Made by a program: the position numbers and the translations under genes. This document shows positions 36,566 through 45,256 of a stretch of DNA of 64,000 nucleotides, piece after piece. Location of the stretch: the NCBI GenBank assembly GCA_016929395.1, contig JAFGIX010000027.1:1-64000 (forward strand), read 5' to 3'. Position 1 is the stretch's first letter. The number at the start of each line of letters is the position of its first letter. The notes beneath the pieces were generated by a model that was given only the letters and a program-made list of their open reading frames with translations, searched no databases and was not told the DNA's origin. The stretch comes from Candidatus Zymogenus saltonus (lineage in GTDB: Bacteria > Desulfobacterota > Zymogenia > Zymogenales > Zymogenaceae).

Positions 36566-37018
36566 GTGGATTTTATTCTGGATAAATTCTGGCTTATGTG
36601 GGCGATCATCGCCATGGCGTTTATCATCGGGGAGGTTTTCACGGCCGGTTTCTTCCTGATGTGGTTCGGGATCGGCGCCGCAGCGGCGGCCGTAATGGCC
36701 TTTCTGGGATTTGGCATCGCCTGGCAGCTCGGGACTTTTGCGGCCGTCTCCATCGTCCTTTTTATGTCGACGAGGAGACTGGCCGACAAGATCACCAAAG
36801 AGCAGCCCCCAGGTACCGGGGCGGACAGGTTGATCGGGAAGACGGGGGTGGTGCTGGAAGAGATCGACAACTTCAAGAACACCGGCAAGGTCAGGATCGA
36901 CAAGGACGAGTGGAGGGCCGACAGCGCCACTGACGACAACATCCCGACAGGCGAGAGGATCGTGGTCACCGGGGTCGAGGGCGTTCACCTTATAGTAAAA
37001 GTTCACAAAAAACAGTAA
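36566..37018 (+). CDS. NfeD-family membrane protein
   Basis: This 150-aa protein has three hydrophobic segments (about residues 8-30, 36-51 and 53-70). A beta-barrel OB-fold C-terminal domain follows, with GADRLIGKTGVVLEEIDNF and VRIDKDEWRA, the typical NfeD C-terminal sequence. Short NfeD proteins pair with an SPFH/flotillin-type protein, exactly as here (40 bp gap to the next gene). The GTG start is preceded by AAGGGGG. It probably forms a membrane microdomain complex with its neighbour. Confidence 0.9.
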   Translation: MDFILDKFWLMWAIIAMAFIIGEVFTAGFFLMWFGIGAAAAAVMAFLGFGIAWQLGTFAAVSIVLFMSTRRLADKITKEQPPGTGADRLIGKTGVVLEEIDNFKNTGKVRIDKDEWRADSATDDNIPTGERIVVTGVEGVHLIVKVHKKQ

Positions 37019-37057
37019 TGAAAAAATAGAATAGTATTCAAACAGGAGGAAAGATTA

Positions 37058-37993
37058 ATGGGAGCACTATTTGGAGTTCTTTTCTTTTTCGGCTCGATCT
37101 TCGCAATTATAATAATTGCAATGGGCCTGAGGATCGTCAGGCCCTGGGAGAAGGGGCTCGTAGAGCGTCTCGGTAAATACCAGCGCACGGTCGGAAGCGG
37201 ACTTACCATCGTCGTGCCGTTTCTCGAGCTACTGAGAAAGGTCGATATGAGGGAACAGGTGGTGGACGTGCCGCCCCAGGACGTCATTACTAAGGACAAC
37301 GTCGCCGTCTCGGTGGACGCGGTCGTCTACTACGAGGTGACCGACCCGGTAAAAGTGACCTACAACGTGGCGCATTTCTACACCGCGGCCACAAAGCTCG
37401 CCCAGACAAACCTGAGAAACCTCGTGGGCGACCTGGCGCTTGACGAGTCGCTTACATCGAGGGAGCTCATCAACACGAAGCTTCGGGAGATACTGGACGA
37501 CGCCACAGACAAGTGGGGGACGAAGGTTACCAGGGTGGAGCTCCAGAGAATAGAGCCGCCCCAGGACGTAACGGACGCGATGCACCGCCAGATGAAGGCG
37601 GAGCGGGACAGGCGCGCCATGATCCTCGAGGCCGAGGGTCACAAGAAGTCGGCCGTTCTCAAGGCCGAGGGAGAGGCGGAGGCGATAATGAAGGTGGCCG
37701 ACGCCGAAAAATACAAGAAGGTGGCAATAGCCCAGGGAGAGGGGGAGGCGATCGAGACGGTCTTTTCGGCCATCCACAAGGGCGGCCCCACAAACGACCT
37801 CATCGCCGTGAAGTATCTCGAGACGCTGGGGAACATTGCTGAGGGGAACGCCACAAAGATATTTCTCCCCTACGAGGCGACCGGAATCATGGGGAGCATC
37901 GGGGGTATAGCGGATCTCTTTGGGGATAAAAAGGAAGGGGCCAAGACACCGACCCCGCCCAGGCCCAAGCCGCCCCAGAAGCCGACACCTTAA
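37058..37993 (+). CDS. SPFH/band 7 paraslipin (QmcA-like)
   Basis: The 311-aa protein has an N-terminal membrane helix (about residues 5-25). [20 protein letters not shown] then opens the SPFH domain, which continues through [27 protein letters not shown] coiled coil rich in AEGEAEA-type repeats follows, and a Pro/Lys-rich tail ([14 protein letters not shown]). This is the paraslipin/QmcA class that partners short NfeD proteins. AGGAGGAAAG lies just before the ATG. It probably oligomerises into membrane cages and scaffolds membrane proteases. Confidence 0.92.
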   Translation: MGALFGVLFFFGSIFAIIIIAMGLRIVRPWEKGLVERLGKYQRTVGSGLTIVVPFLELLRKVDMREQVVDVPPQDVITKDNVAVSVDAVVYYEVTDPVKVTYNVAHFYTAATKLAQTNLRNLVGDLALDESLTSRELINTKLREILDDATDKWGTKVTRVELQRIEPPQDVTDAMHRQMKAERDRRAMILEAEGHKKSAVLKAEGEAEAIMKVADAEKYKKVAIAQGEGEAIETVFSAIHKGGPTNDLIAVKYLETLGNIAEGNATKIFLPYEATGIMGSIGGIADLFGDKKEGAKTPTPPRPKPPQKPTP

Positions 37994-38023
37994 GAATCGC
38001 AGAAAAAACAGAGCATAATAAGA

Positions 38024-38118
38024 GTGTCATTGCGAGGAAACATTTAATATTAACACGAGCGACGAAGCAATCTCGACCCTCATGCAATCAATTGGAGATT
38101 GCTTCGCTCCTTTTTATA
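38024..38118. repeat. Inverted-repeat element of the 'gaagcaatctc' type
   Basis: GTGTCATTGCGAGGA at 38024-38038 is followed by GAAGCAATCTC (38064-38074) and its perfect inverted copy GAGATTGCTTC (38095-38105), with a 20-base loop. This matches a family of short, non-coding palindromic elements that I know from several deltaproteobacterial genomes. No gene overlaps it. Confidence 0.7.
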
Positions 38119-38257
38119 AACAGCCTCCGTCCGCAATTGCATTGGATAGAGGTTTTTTAAGAACGCCTGAATCAGGAGTAAACATCCGGCAAAGGGTTGA
38201 GCAGAGATATGGTAGACTTATTTTTCAATCCACAAAATGTGATGAGGACTTGACATA

Positions 38258-39328
38258 ATGTCAAAAAAGAAACTCTTCATCGCCGTTACCGCCGCGCTCT
38301 GTATCGCCGTTGTCGCAACATATGTCCTCGTCACGACAAACCGCCCAAAGCTCCTCTGGAAGTACAAGACCGACAGCATCATCACATCGTCCCCCGTTGT
38401 CGATAACGACACCGTCTATTTCGGCGGCTGGGACGAGCGCTTCTACGCCCTTGACCGACTTACGGGAGCCGAAAGGTGGACCATCAAAGTCTCGGGGCCG
38501 GTAGTTTCATCTCCCGTCATGAAATACAGCATTCTCTTCTTCGGCTGCACCTTCGGCGATTTTTACGCGGTTAACGCAAGGTCCGGGGAAGTCCTATGGA
38601 AGTTCGAAACGGGCGCCGAGCAGCTCTTCTCCCCCGCCGTCTCGGGCGACGCCCTCTTCTTCCAGTCCTCCGCAGGCGACGTCTACGCCCTTGAAGTAGC
38701 CACCGGCAGAAAGCTTTTCGACCTGGAAAGGGGGAAGTGGCTTCCGGATACCCTGTCGGTCTCCGACGGCGTCCTCTACGTGGCGGGACTCGATAACTGC
38801 CTCTACGCCCTCGACCCGTCGACGGGGGAGGCGCTCTGGAAGCTCCCCCTCGAAAGGTACGTCTCCACATTTGCCGTTGCAAAAGACGGGATTGTTTACT
38901 TCGGCGGGTTCAGCTCGGTCTTCGCGGTAAAGATCGATACGCTGGCCGTCAAGTGGGAGTTCACCGATTTTTTCTCAAACAGCACCGGCCCAAGCACGGC
39001 CCCGGTCATCTCGGGCGACACGATAATCTTCGGCGGGGACGACAACTACTGCTACGCCCTCGATATCGAGACCGGAAGGCTCAAGTGGAAGTACTATGCG
39101 GGGGAGACGCTCAGCAGTATGCCGATAAATACGATCCCCGCCGTGCTTAATGGGGTGGTCTACTTCGGGAGCTATTATCATCACCTCTTTGCCGTGAAGC
39201 TTAAAAACGGCGGATTGAAGTGGCAGTTCGAGACCGGAGGCGTGGTCAACTCATCACCGGCGATTGCGGACGGCGTGATATATTTCGGAAGCGGAGACGG
39301 ATACTTCTACGCGTTGGATCTGCAGTGA
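38258..39328 (+). CDS. PQQ-like beta-propeller repeat protein (GC-rich copy)
   Basis: The 356-aa protein has an N-terminal signal anchor (residues 6-27) and then about eight PQQ/BamB-type blades. Each has the pattern GTVYFGGxDxxFYALDxxTGxxxWK. These blades build a beta-propeller that may bind other proteins or, in some families, a quinone; no enzyme domain is present. It is probably periplasmic and anchored to the inner membrane. A related but A+T-rich gene lies 1.1 kb downstream, beyond the DUF1611 gene. Confidence 0.85.
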   Translation: MSKKKLFIAVTAALCIAVVATYVLVTTNRPKLLWKYKTDSIITSSPVVDNDTVYFGGWDERFYALDRLTGAERWTIKVSGPVVSSPVMKYSILFFGCTFGDFYAVNARSGEVLWKFETGAEQLFSPAVSGDALFFQSSAGDVYALEVATGRKLFDLERGKWLPDTLSVSDGVLYVAGLDNCLYALDPSTGEALWKLPLERYVSTFAVAKDGIVYFGGFSSVFAVKIDTLAVKWEFTDFFSNSTGPSTAPVISGDTIIFGGDDNYCYALDIETGRLKWKYYAGETLSSMPINTIPAVLNGVVYFGSYYHHLFAVKLKNGGLKWQFETGGVVNSSPAIADGVIYFGSGDGYFYALDLQ

Positions 39329-39388
39329 TGCTTTTTGGAAAGGCGCTGCTTTAAAATAGAAAATATTTGTCATCGAAGGAAATTTATT

Positions 39389-40444
39389 GTGAATCATTTT
39401 GAGCCGAAAAGGGCCGTTCTGGTCTACCGGCCGGGTAGCGACAAGGCCCTCTACAACCTGCTGAAATACTCCAGGGTCGTCATCGAGACGGTGCTCCTCG
39501 CCGAGTTCGACCTGCCGATGGAAGAAAGGAAGCGCTTCACCGACCTGAATCCGAACCTCGTCTTCACCGATAATGTGGACGAGGCGCTTGACACCGACTC
39601 CGACACGTTCCTATGGACGCGGGAGGTCTTTGAAGCTAAGGACGACTACAGGCTGTGGCGCGATATTCTCCTCGCGGCGGTCAAAAAGGGAAAGAACATC
39701 TACAACATGGCAAAGCTCCCCACCATCGATACGGAGCCGGAATTGCACAAGGCCATATCGGAAAAGGGCGTGAAATACTGGAGCGCGTCCGACCACGCCC
39801 GGGCGATGGGCGAGGTGGACATCTTCGGGCCGTACCCGGACCTAAAAATTAAGGCAAAGGTCGTGACGCTCTTAGGGACCGGGAGGCGCTGCGGGAAGTT
39901 CACCACAACAAAGCTCGTCCGCGCACGCCTCAACAATGCGGGGATAAAAGCAGCCGAGCTCGCCACGGAGCCGTACGGCCTTCTGACCGGCGCCGACTAC
40001 ATGATGGTTCCCCACGTCATGCCGATGTGGCGCTCCGCCCCCGCGATAAAAAACGCCCTTATCCACCTGGACAAGACCCTGAAGCCGGACGTCATCCTGG
40101 TCTCCTCCCAGTCCGGCTTTCGGGCCGACCCGCTTACCGCCCCCGGCAGGTGCGGCGGCGTGGTGGCCGTAACCATCGCCGAGGCGTCGGCTCCGGACGC
40201 CGCAATCCTGAGCGCCCCTATCGAATACTTCCCCTCCGTTACGGATGAGATAAGGTGCATAGAGTTTCTCCTCGACTGCCCGGTAATCGGCGTATCTGTC
40301 AAGGGCGGGGAGTACACAGACGAGGAGATAGACGGAGTCTTGAGGGAGCTTCACGCCGCCACCGACCTCCCTGCCTTCGACCCGGTCAGAAGCCCGGAGG
40401 GCGTTGAGGGGTTGATTCGGGCGATAGTCAAGATGGTTGGGTGA
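39389..40444 (+). CDS. DUF1611-family (DgcN-like) P-loop protein
   Basis: The protein (351 aa from GTG 39389) has an N-terminal Rossmann-like domain and a C-terminal P-loop domain. The latter begins LLGTGRRCGKFTTTKLV, a nucleotide-binding loop typical of DUF1611. This family includes DgcN, which acts with DgcA in D-glutamate or amino-acid metabolism, and many uncharacterised members. QSGFRADP and GGVVAVTIAE are further conserved segments. The GTG is preferred over an upstream TTG because GAAGGA lies about nine bases before it. It lies nine bases upstream of the next gene on the same strand. The substrate is unknown. Confidence 0.72.
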   Translation: MNHFEPKRAVLVYRPGSDKALYNLLKYSRVVIETVLLAEFDLPMEERKRFTDLNPNLVFTDNVDEALDTDSDTFLWTREVFEAKDDYRLWRDILLAAVKKGKNIYNMAKLPTIDTEPELHKAISEKGVKYWSASDHARAMGEVDIFGPYPDLKIKAKVVTLLGTGRRCGKFTTTKLVRARLNNAGIKAAELATEPYGLLTGADYMMVPHVMPMWRSAPAIKNALIHLDKTLKPDVILVSSQSGFRADPLTAPGRCGGVVAVTIAEASAPDAAILSAPIEYFPSVTDEIRCIEFLLDCPVIGVSVKGGEYTDEEIDGVLRELHAATDLPAFDPVRSPEGVEGLIRAIVKMVG

Positions 40445-40453
40445 GGAGCTGAG

Positions 40454-41653
40454 ATGAAGAAGTTACTTTTAGCAGTAATTGCGCTATCTTTGGTTACACC
40501 ACTATTTTTTGGATGTGACAGAATCACAAATATAAAAAGTCCCGTCAAATTAAAGTGGCGTAATAAAGTCGCCAGTTTATTTATTAATTGTTATCCTGTA
40601 GTAATGAATGGCGTAATCTATGTGGGAAACAGTCCGTACTATATTTACGCTATAGATAAAGAAACAGGTAAGTTAAAGTGGGAATTTTATGAAGATGAGA
40701 TTTCATTCGACTCCCCCAAGGTGGTTAATGATGTGGTCTATGTAGTAGGATCAAGACGTGGGGCACAAGTTAAACACTACCTTTATGCCATAAATGCTAC
40801 AAGTGGTAAGCTGAAGTGGCGTTTTTGTTTGGGAGTTTCTGGAATGCATTACTATTCACCTGCAATAGTTAACGGTATAATCTATATTATAGGTGCGAAT
40901 TATTACCTTTATGCTGTGGATGCTAATAGTGGTGAGTCATTGTGGTACTTTAAGACAGAAGATGCAATAACTTCTTCCACTCCAGCAGTTGTTGATGGCG
41001 TGTTATACATTGTAAGTGAAAATCATCTATTTGTCATTGACGCTAATAACCGTGAATTAAAAAGGAGATTCAAGGTACGAAAACCTTTAAGTGTTTTCCC
41101 TTCTGTAGTTAAAGGCGTTGTCTATGTAGGGAGTTTGGATGGTTATCTTTATGCAATAGACACATACGGCGGTGAACAAAGGTGGTACGTTAAAATGGGC
41201 AGTTTTAATGTCTCCTCCAGCATTGTTGATAATGATGTTCTCTACATCAAAGATGGAAGAAAATATTTTTTCGCTATTGATACAAATAATGGTGAGTTGA
41301 AATGGCGTTTTAAAACTGGAAGTTATATAGCTGCAACTCCTACTGTGGTTGATGGTGTGGCCTATGTGGGGAGTTTTGATAATTGTCTTTATGCCATTGA
41401 TGCCGATACCGGCGAGTTGAAATGGCGCTTTGAGACGGGAGGAGTTATTTTTTATTCTTTCTCTGTAGTTGATGGTATTGTCTACGTGGGAAGCAGGGAT
41501 AAAAATCTTTATGTTGTAGATGCCAATAGTGGTGAGTTAATCTGGAAGTATAGTACAGAATATTCAATAACTTCCAATATTATTGTCGATGATGGTGTTA
41601 TCTATTTCGTAACCGAGGATGGTTATGTATATGCCCTGAAAATAAAAAAGTAG
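40454..41653 (+). CDS. PQQ-like beta-propeller lipoprotein (A+T-rich copy)
   Basis: The 399-aa protein has a lipoprotein signal (lipobox FFGC, Cys about 21) and eight or nine beta-propeller blades of the form GVVYVGSxDGYLYAIDxxxGELKWRF. It is related in design to the protein at 38258-39328, but its codons are strikingly A+T-rich, so the two copies have different histories. It begins nine bases after the DUF1611 gene. It is convergent with the portal gene, which ends 102 bp away. The gap between them holds homopolymer runs of C and A and no gene. Confidence 0.85.
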   Translation: MKKLLLAVIALSLVTPLFFGCDRITNIKSPVKLKWRNKVASLFINCYPVVMNGVIYVGNSPYYIYAIDKETGKLKWEFYEDEISFDSPKVVNDVVYVVGSRRGAQVKHYLYAINATSGKLKWRFCLGVSGMHYYSPAIVNGIIYIIGANYYLYAVDANSGESLWYFKTEDAITSSTPAVVDGVLYIVSENHLFVIDANNRELKRRFKVRKPLSVFPSVVKGVVYVGSLDGYLYAIDTYGGEQRWYVKMGSFNVSSSIVDNDVLYIKDGRKYFFAIDTNNGELKWRFKTGSYIAATPTVVDGVAYVGSFDNCLYAIDADTGELKWRFETGGVIFYSFSVVDGIVYVGSRDKNLYVVDANSGELIWKYSTEYSITSNIIVDDGVIYFVTEDGYVYALKIKK

Positions 41654-41754
41654 CTTTTTAAAAATGTTTATATCGATTAGTTAAAAAATCAATCCCAGGA
41701 CGCCCGACCCCCCCCAAAAAAAACCCCCCGGGAGGCCGGACGCCCCTTCAGCAT

Positions 41755-42996
41755 CTACTTTTTTACCGCCCCCTCTTCTGCAATTTCTTTCTCGAAGCCG
41801 ATCTCTTTCAACGCCTCGGCCTCCATCCCCCGCTCCGCCAAAAACCGGGCGCGGTTGAGCGTGTGCTCCGGGTCCTCCCTGTCGAGCGAGGGAAAGCTGA
41901 TTGTTACCTTAAAGTCGTCCCTATTGTATGCGATCTTGAGGTACTTCAGGATCATCTCCTCGAGGCCGCGCCTCATGTAGACGAGCTTCCTCTCGGTGTA
42001 GCGCTTCAGCCACTCCAGCATCGAGTTCAGCGCCTTCGCCGAAGTCGACGCCCTTAGCATGTCGTCCTTGAGCCGCCTCGACACGCTCCCAAGCCTGTAG
42101 AGGTGGTCCAACGCGTCGTCCAGCTCCCTCTCCACCGCCGAGAGGTCGACGTCCCCCCCCACCGCCTCGATCGGTATGGGGGAGAGCGCCCCGGGCGATA
42201 TCCTGATCGTCGTCCCCGACTCTATGTAGCCCGCCTCCTTCGGCGCCCAGACCCGGAAGCTGTTGTACTTGGTCGCCCATGCCCTCTTGGTCAGCGCCAT
42301 GTTGACGTTCTGCTGTGCCTCGATCAAATCCTCGATCCCGGAGCGACCGTAGGGGCTCCCCTCCACCTCCTCCCGAAGAATCCTCACCACCGGCACGAAC
42401 CCAAAGCGGTGCTCCTCGGACTTCACCAGCCTCCCGTCGGCGGTTATGGTGAAGGATTTATCGTTGATCTCCTCTGTCATCTTCACAACCCTGCTGCCGC
42501 CCCCCTCGAGATCGATCCTCTCCCCCCACGAAAAGACGTACTTCAAAACATCGAGGTAGTTCTTCTCGTCCACAATCACGTCCACGTCGTCGGAGTACAT
42601 CTTCTGCACCGAGACCCCCCCGTCTTTCACAAAGAGCTTGAGGAACACGGTGCCGCAATTCTCCTGTGTGAGACAGAGTCCCGGAAAGGCCTCCCAAAAA
42701 GTCCTCCCGCCGCCGAAGTTTCTGGAGTCGAGCCACTCCCTTACCCTATTGGTGATCGGCTCGTTCGGCCCACTCTCCTCCCTTCTCGACACAAAGACGT
42801 CGAAAGTCTTCGGCATGAAGCTTACCCTCGTGTCCTGAATGACCCTGATGTCGTTCTGAAAGTAGAAGTCGTTTATCGATATTCGCTCGTCCGCGCGAAC
42901 GCCCCCTGAAACCCGCCGGGCGATGAAGTGCCTGAAGATGGCGTCGGCGTTCCCCTCGTAAAAGTCGCTCTGGAGCCTTTGATTCTCTCTTTTCAT
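41755..42996 (-). CDS. Phage portal protein (SPP1 gp6-like)
   Basis: The 413-aa protein resembles SPP1/DUF1483-class portals. It has an N-terminal helical region with DFYEGNADAIFRHF, NENCGTVFLKLFV-type strands and HRFGFVPVVRIL. The central GRSGIEDLIEAQQNVNMALTKRAWATKYNSF helix is typical for portals, and a C-terminal helical part VYMRRGLEEMILKYLKIAYN follows. The portal is the ring through which terminase pumps DNA. It follows terminase in the usual order on this strand, but no capsid gene follows it here. No frameshift is seen. Confidence 0.8.
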   Translation of the reverse strand: MKRENQRLQSDFYEGNADAIFRHFIARRVSGGVRADERISINDFYFQNDIRVIQDTRVSFMPKTFDVFVSRREESGPNEPITNRVREWLDSRNFGGGRTFWEAFPGLCLTQENCGTVFLKLFVKDGGVSVQKMYSDDVDVIVDEKNYLDVLKYVFSWGERIDLEGGGSRVVKMTEEINDKSFTITADGRLVKSEEHRFGFVPVVRILREEVEGSPYGRSGIEDLIEAQQNVNMALTKRAWATKYNSFRVWAPKEAGYIESGTTIRISPGALSPIPIEAVGGDVDLSAVERELDDALDHLYRLGSVSRRLKDDMLRASTSAKALNSMLEWLKRYTERKLVYMRRGLEEMILKYLKIAYNRDDFKVTISFPSLDREDPEHTLNRARFLAERGMEAEALKEIGFEKEIAEEGAVKK

Positions 42997-43048
42997 CTTT
43001 CACTCCCCGTAAATTGTTTTTACCTTTGATCAGATCGATCAGACTCGA

Positions 43049-43252
43049 TCAGAGGGTGACCCCCTTGACAAAGTCCTTCTGATCGATCCTCTTCTCCTTC
43101 CCGAGCTGTACCCACCTGATCTCCCGTCCGGGCACCGTCACGCTCCTTCTCCCCATCCTCCTTATGACGATAAAATCGCCGACGATCTTGATCCTCCACA
43201 CCTTAGCATAGGTTCTCGTCTCGCCGTCCGTAAACTTCACCTTGGCAAACAT
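43049..43252 (-). CDS. Small conserved phage-module protein, unknown
   Basis: The 67-aa protein is basic and beta-rich (MFAKVKFTDGETRTYAKVWRIKIVGDFIVIRRMGRRSVTVPG). It sits between terminase and portal on the same strand, 52 bp from the portal gene. I do not recognise a family. Its strand pattern looks like an SH3 or head-accessory fold, but this is a guess. The ATG is preceded by GGGAGGAT. Confidence 0.55.
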   Translation of the reverse strand: MFAKVKFTDGETRTYAKVWRIKIVGDFIVIRRMGRRSVTVPGREIRWVQLGKEKRIDQKDFVKGVTL

Positions 43253-43328
43253 GGTTCATATCCTCCCGTTCAATAACCAACATTTCCCTTTATCAAACAA
43301 CTAAAACCAAACACCTAAAATTAAATAC

Positions 43329-44564
43329 CTAAAACCGCCTGAATCCTGACCCGTCGAAGTCGGCCTGGGAGACGTGGATCCCCCTCATCCCCCAGAGCGC
43401 CAGGGCCAGCGATACGACGCAGTCGTCGTGGTGGCCGGACGGGGCCGAGTAGGTAACGTATCCGGTCTCGGTAATCTTTTTCTCGAACATCATAAGCTCA
43501 TCCACAAGGACCTCGATGTGGGGAATCATTATTCTCCCCTCCTCTATCCCGAGGATCAGGTTCTCTATCAAAGGCCCTTTGGAGAGCCTGGTGAACGCGT
43601 AGCCCCGGGCGTCGATCCCGCTCCTCCTCAGGTTTTCCAGAAACGGGTCGCCGACGCCTGTGGAGTCGACCCATACGACGGCGTTGTTGTACCTCTTGAG
43701 GGCGGCGACGACCCTCCCCTTTATCATACTCCAGGAGCACTTGTTGAACCTGTCGAAGTAGACGAGGGAGCCGGTGGAATTCAGGATCGTCAGGACGGTG
43801 TAATCGGTGTGCCTCGCTATATCGAGGCCGGCGAAGTAGCTCCTCTTGGCGACCGGCTCCTGGAGCCCGCCCCTGATTATCTCCCCCACGCCCGGGAAGA
43901 CCATCGAGGCGTCGTCGATGAACTCGGCGAGATACTCCTGGCGAAACCTCTGGTCGGAGAGGTCTTTTTTCGCCTCCTCGATCTCCTCCCCCTTGATGAA
44001 GGGATTTCCCGATGTGGGAAACGTGAACGACTCCCAGTTCGTATCCTCGGCGTCCCTTCCCCGCGTGAAGAGGCTGTAAAACCAGTTCCTCCCCTTCGGC
44101 GTGCTGATGAAGAGCGCCCTCCCCTCCCTGTCGGAGAGCGCGGGGCGCATGACGTCCTCCCAGACCAGCTTCGGGAGAAAGGCGCACTCGTCCAGGACGA
44201 GGAAATATATCCCGAACCCCCTCAGGTTTCTTGGGATCTCCGCCGACCTGAACTCAATAACCGAGCCGTTTCTTAAGGCAACCCGCATCTCGCTTGTAAG
44301 GATTTTTGCGACCGCCCCCTTCGGCAGGCTCTTCCTGACGAGGTCAAAGGCGATCATGCTCTGCCTGTAGACCGGGGCCACCCAGAAACAGAGGGTCCTC
44401 GGCGCCTCCCAGGCGTGCTTCACGATTTCGTTCGTTGCGGCGACCGTCTTTCCCCAGCGCCTCCCGCAGGCCGCCACGCGAAACCTGGCGCTGGATGCGT
44501 GAAGCTCCTTCTGCCCCGGGTGGGGTGGATAAAGGAGGAGCTTAATTCTTTTTGTCTTTGTCAT
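43329..44564 (-). CDS. terL: Phage terminase large subunit
   Basis: The 411-aa protein has an N-terminal ATPase and a C-terminal nuclease. The Walker A variant CGRRWGKTVAATNE lies near residue 33, and Walker B IYFLVLDECAFL near 123. A coupling motif FISTPKGRNWFY follows. The RNase H-like nuclease has GLDIARHTDYTVL (first Asp), VWVDSTGVGDPF and a final HHDDCVVSLALAL with the last catalytic Asp. It would package DNA into a procapsid through the portal. It overlaps the preceding small gene by 23 bases. All catalytic residues seem present, so the enzyme is probably functional. Confidence 0.9.
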   Translation of the reverse strand: MTKTKRIKLLLYPPHPGQKELHASSARFRVAACGRRWGKTVAATNEIVKHAWEAPRTLCFWVAPVYRQSMIAFDLVRKSLPKGAVAKILTSEMRVALRNGSVIEFRSAEIPRNLRGFGIYFLVLDECAFLPKLVWEDVMRPALSDREGRALFISTPKGRNWFYSLFTRGRDAEDTNWESFTFPTSGNPFIKGEEIEEAKKDLSDQRFRQEYLAEFIDDASMVFPGVGEIIRGGLQEPVAKRSYFAGLDIARHTDYTVLTILNSTGSLVYFDRFNKCSWSMIKGRVVAALKRYNNAVVWVDSTGVGDPFLENLRRSGIDARGYAFTRLSKGPLIENLILGIEEGRIMIPHIEVLVDELMMFEKKITETGYVTYSAPSGHHDDCVVSLALALWGMRGIHVSQADFDGSGFRRF

Positions 44565-44871
44565 CTACAAACTCCGTCTCGTAAACGACCTCCTCGTCCT
44601 CCTCATCTTTTCCGGTCTTGCTGAATACGTCGATGTACTTGAGATACAGCTCCTGCTGTTTCGCCTCCCCCTTCTTCGCCTGCCTCACGATGGTCTTGAG
44701 GACGCCCCTTCCGTTATCGTCGTTGTCTTCATTTATATCGGCCCCGTTTTCGTCCATTTTCCCGGAGACGGCCTTATCCTCCGGCAACAGATCGCCTTCG
44801 TGTAAATCTCCCCTTTTCTCACCCCCCTTTTTTCCCCTTTTGACCATCTTCTCTTCATTCCTCTTCGTCAT
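44542..44871 (-). CDS. Acidic/basic 109-aa protein upstream of terL (small-terminase candidate)
   Basis: The protein starts with a strongly basic segment (KRNEEKMVKRGKKGGEKRG). It then becomes acidic (DENGADINEDNDDNG), has a helical stretch VLKTIVRQAKKGEAKQQELYLKYIDVF and ends acidic. The helical portion resembles the oligomerisation part of some small terminases. The gene overlaps the HTH gene at its start (17 bp) and terL at its end (23 bp), so translation is coupled across all three. It is likely part of the packaging initiator, perhaps together with the HTH protein. Confidence 0.55.
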   Translation of the reverse strand: MTKRNEEKMVKRGKKGGEKRGDLHEGDLLPEDKAVSGKMDENGADINEDNDDNGRGVLKTIVRQAKKGEAKQQELYLKYIDVFSKTGKDEEDEEVVYETEFVDDKDKKN

Positions 44872-45082
44872 TTATCCATCTCCTCAGATAGACAGATGTC
44901 TTGCCCAAATGATACGCTACATCCGACTGAGTGACCCCCAGCTTTGCCCCGATATACTCCTGTGTGTATCCCTGTCGATACATAAGCCATATCCAGAGCT
45001 GGTGATCGGGCAGGGTCATCAACGCCCGCTCGTAATCGATGGTGAACTCCTGTTCCGACAAAACCGCGTTCTTCATTTCCAT
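44855..45082 (-). CDS. HTH protein at head of packaging operon (sigma-70 region 4-like)
   Basis: The 75-aa protein has a C-terminal helix-turn-helix (GYTQEYIGAKLGVTQSDVAYHLGKTSVYLRRW) resembling sigma-70 region 4 or small-terminase DNA-binding domains. It shares the LWIWLM core and the GVTQS helix with the protein at 62235-62495. It could be the DNA-recognition half of a split small terminase or a late-gene regulator. Its position just upstream of the 109-aa gene and terL supports the first option. GGAGGGAAAT lies just before the ATG. Confidence 0.65.
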   Translation of the reverse strand: MEMKNAVLSEQEFTIDYERALMTLPDHQLWIWLMYRQGYTQEYIGAKLGVTQSDVAYHLGKTSVYLRRWINDEEE

Positions 45083-45256
45083 TTCCCTCCTCGATTTTTT
45101 ACTGCAATTCTACATTCAAATCTTTACCGGTATTAGTTTTATGAACGCCTAAAAGGTTCGGAAAAATTTTTTTTGAGGGCGAAACGAAGTTGACAAATCG
45201 GCGCCCCTGTGTTACCGATAAATATCTTTTGAAAAGAGGAGAGGATAAAAATTTAA

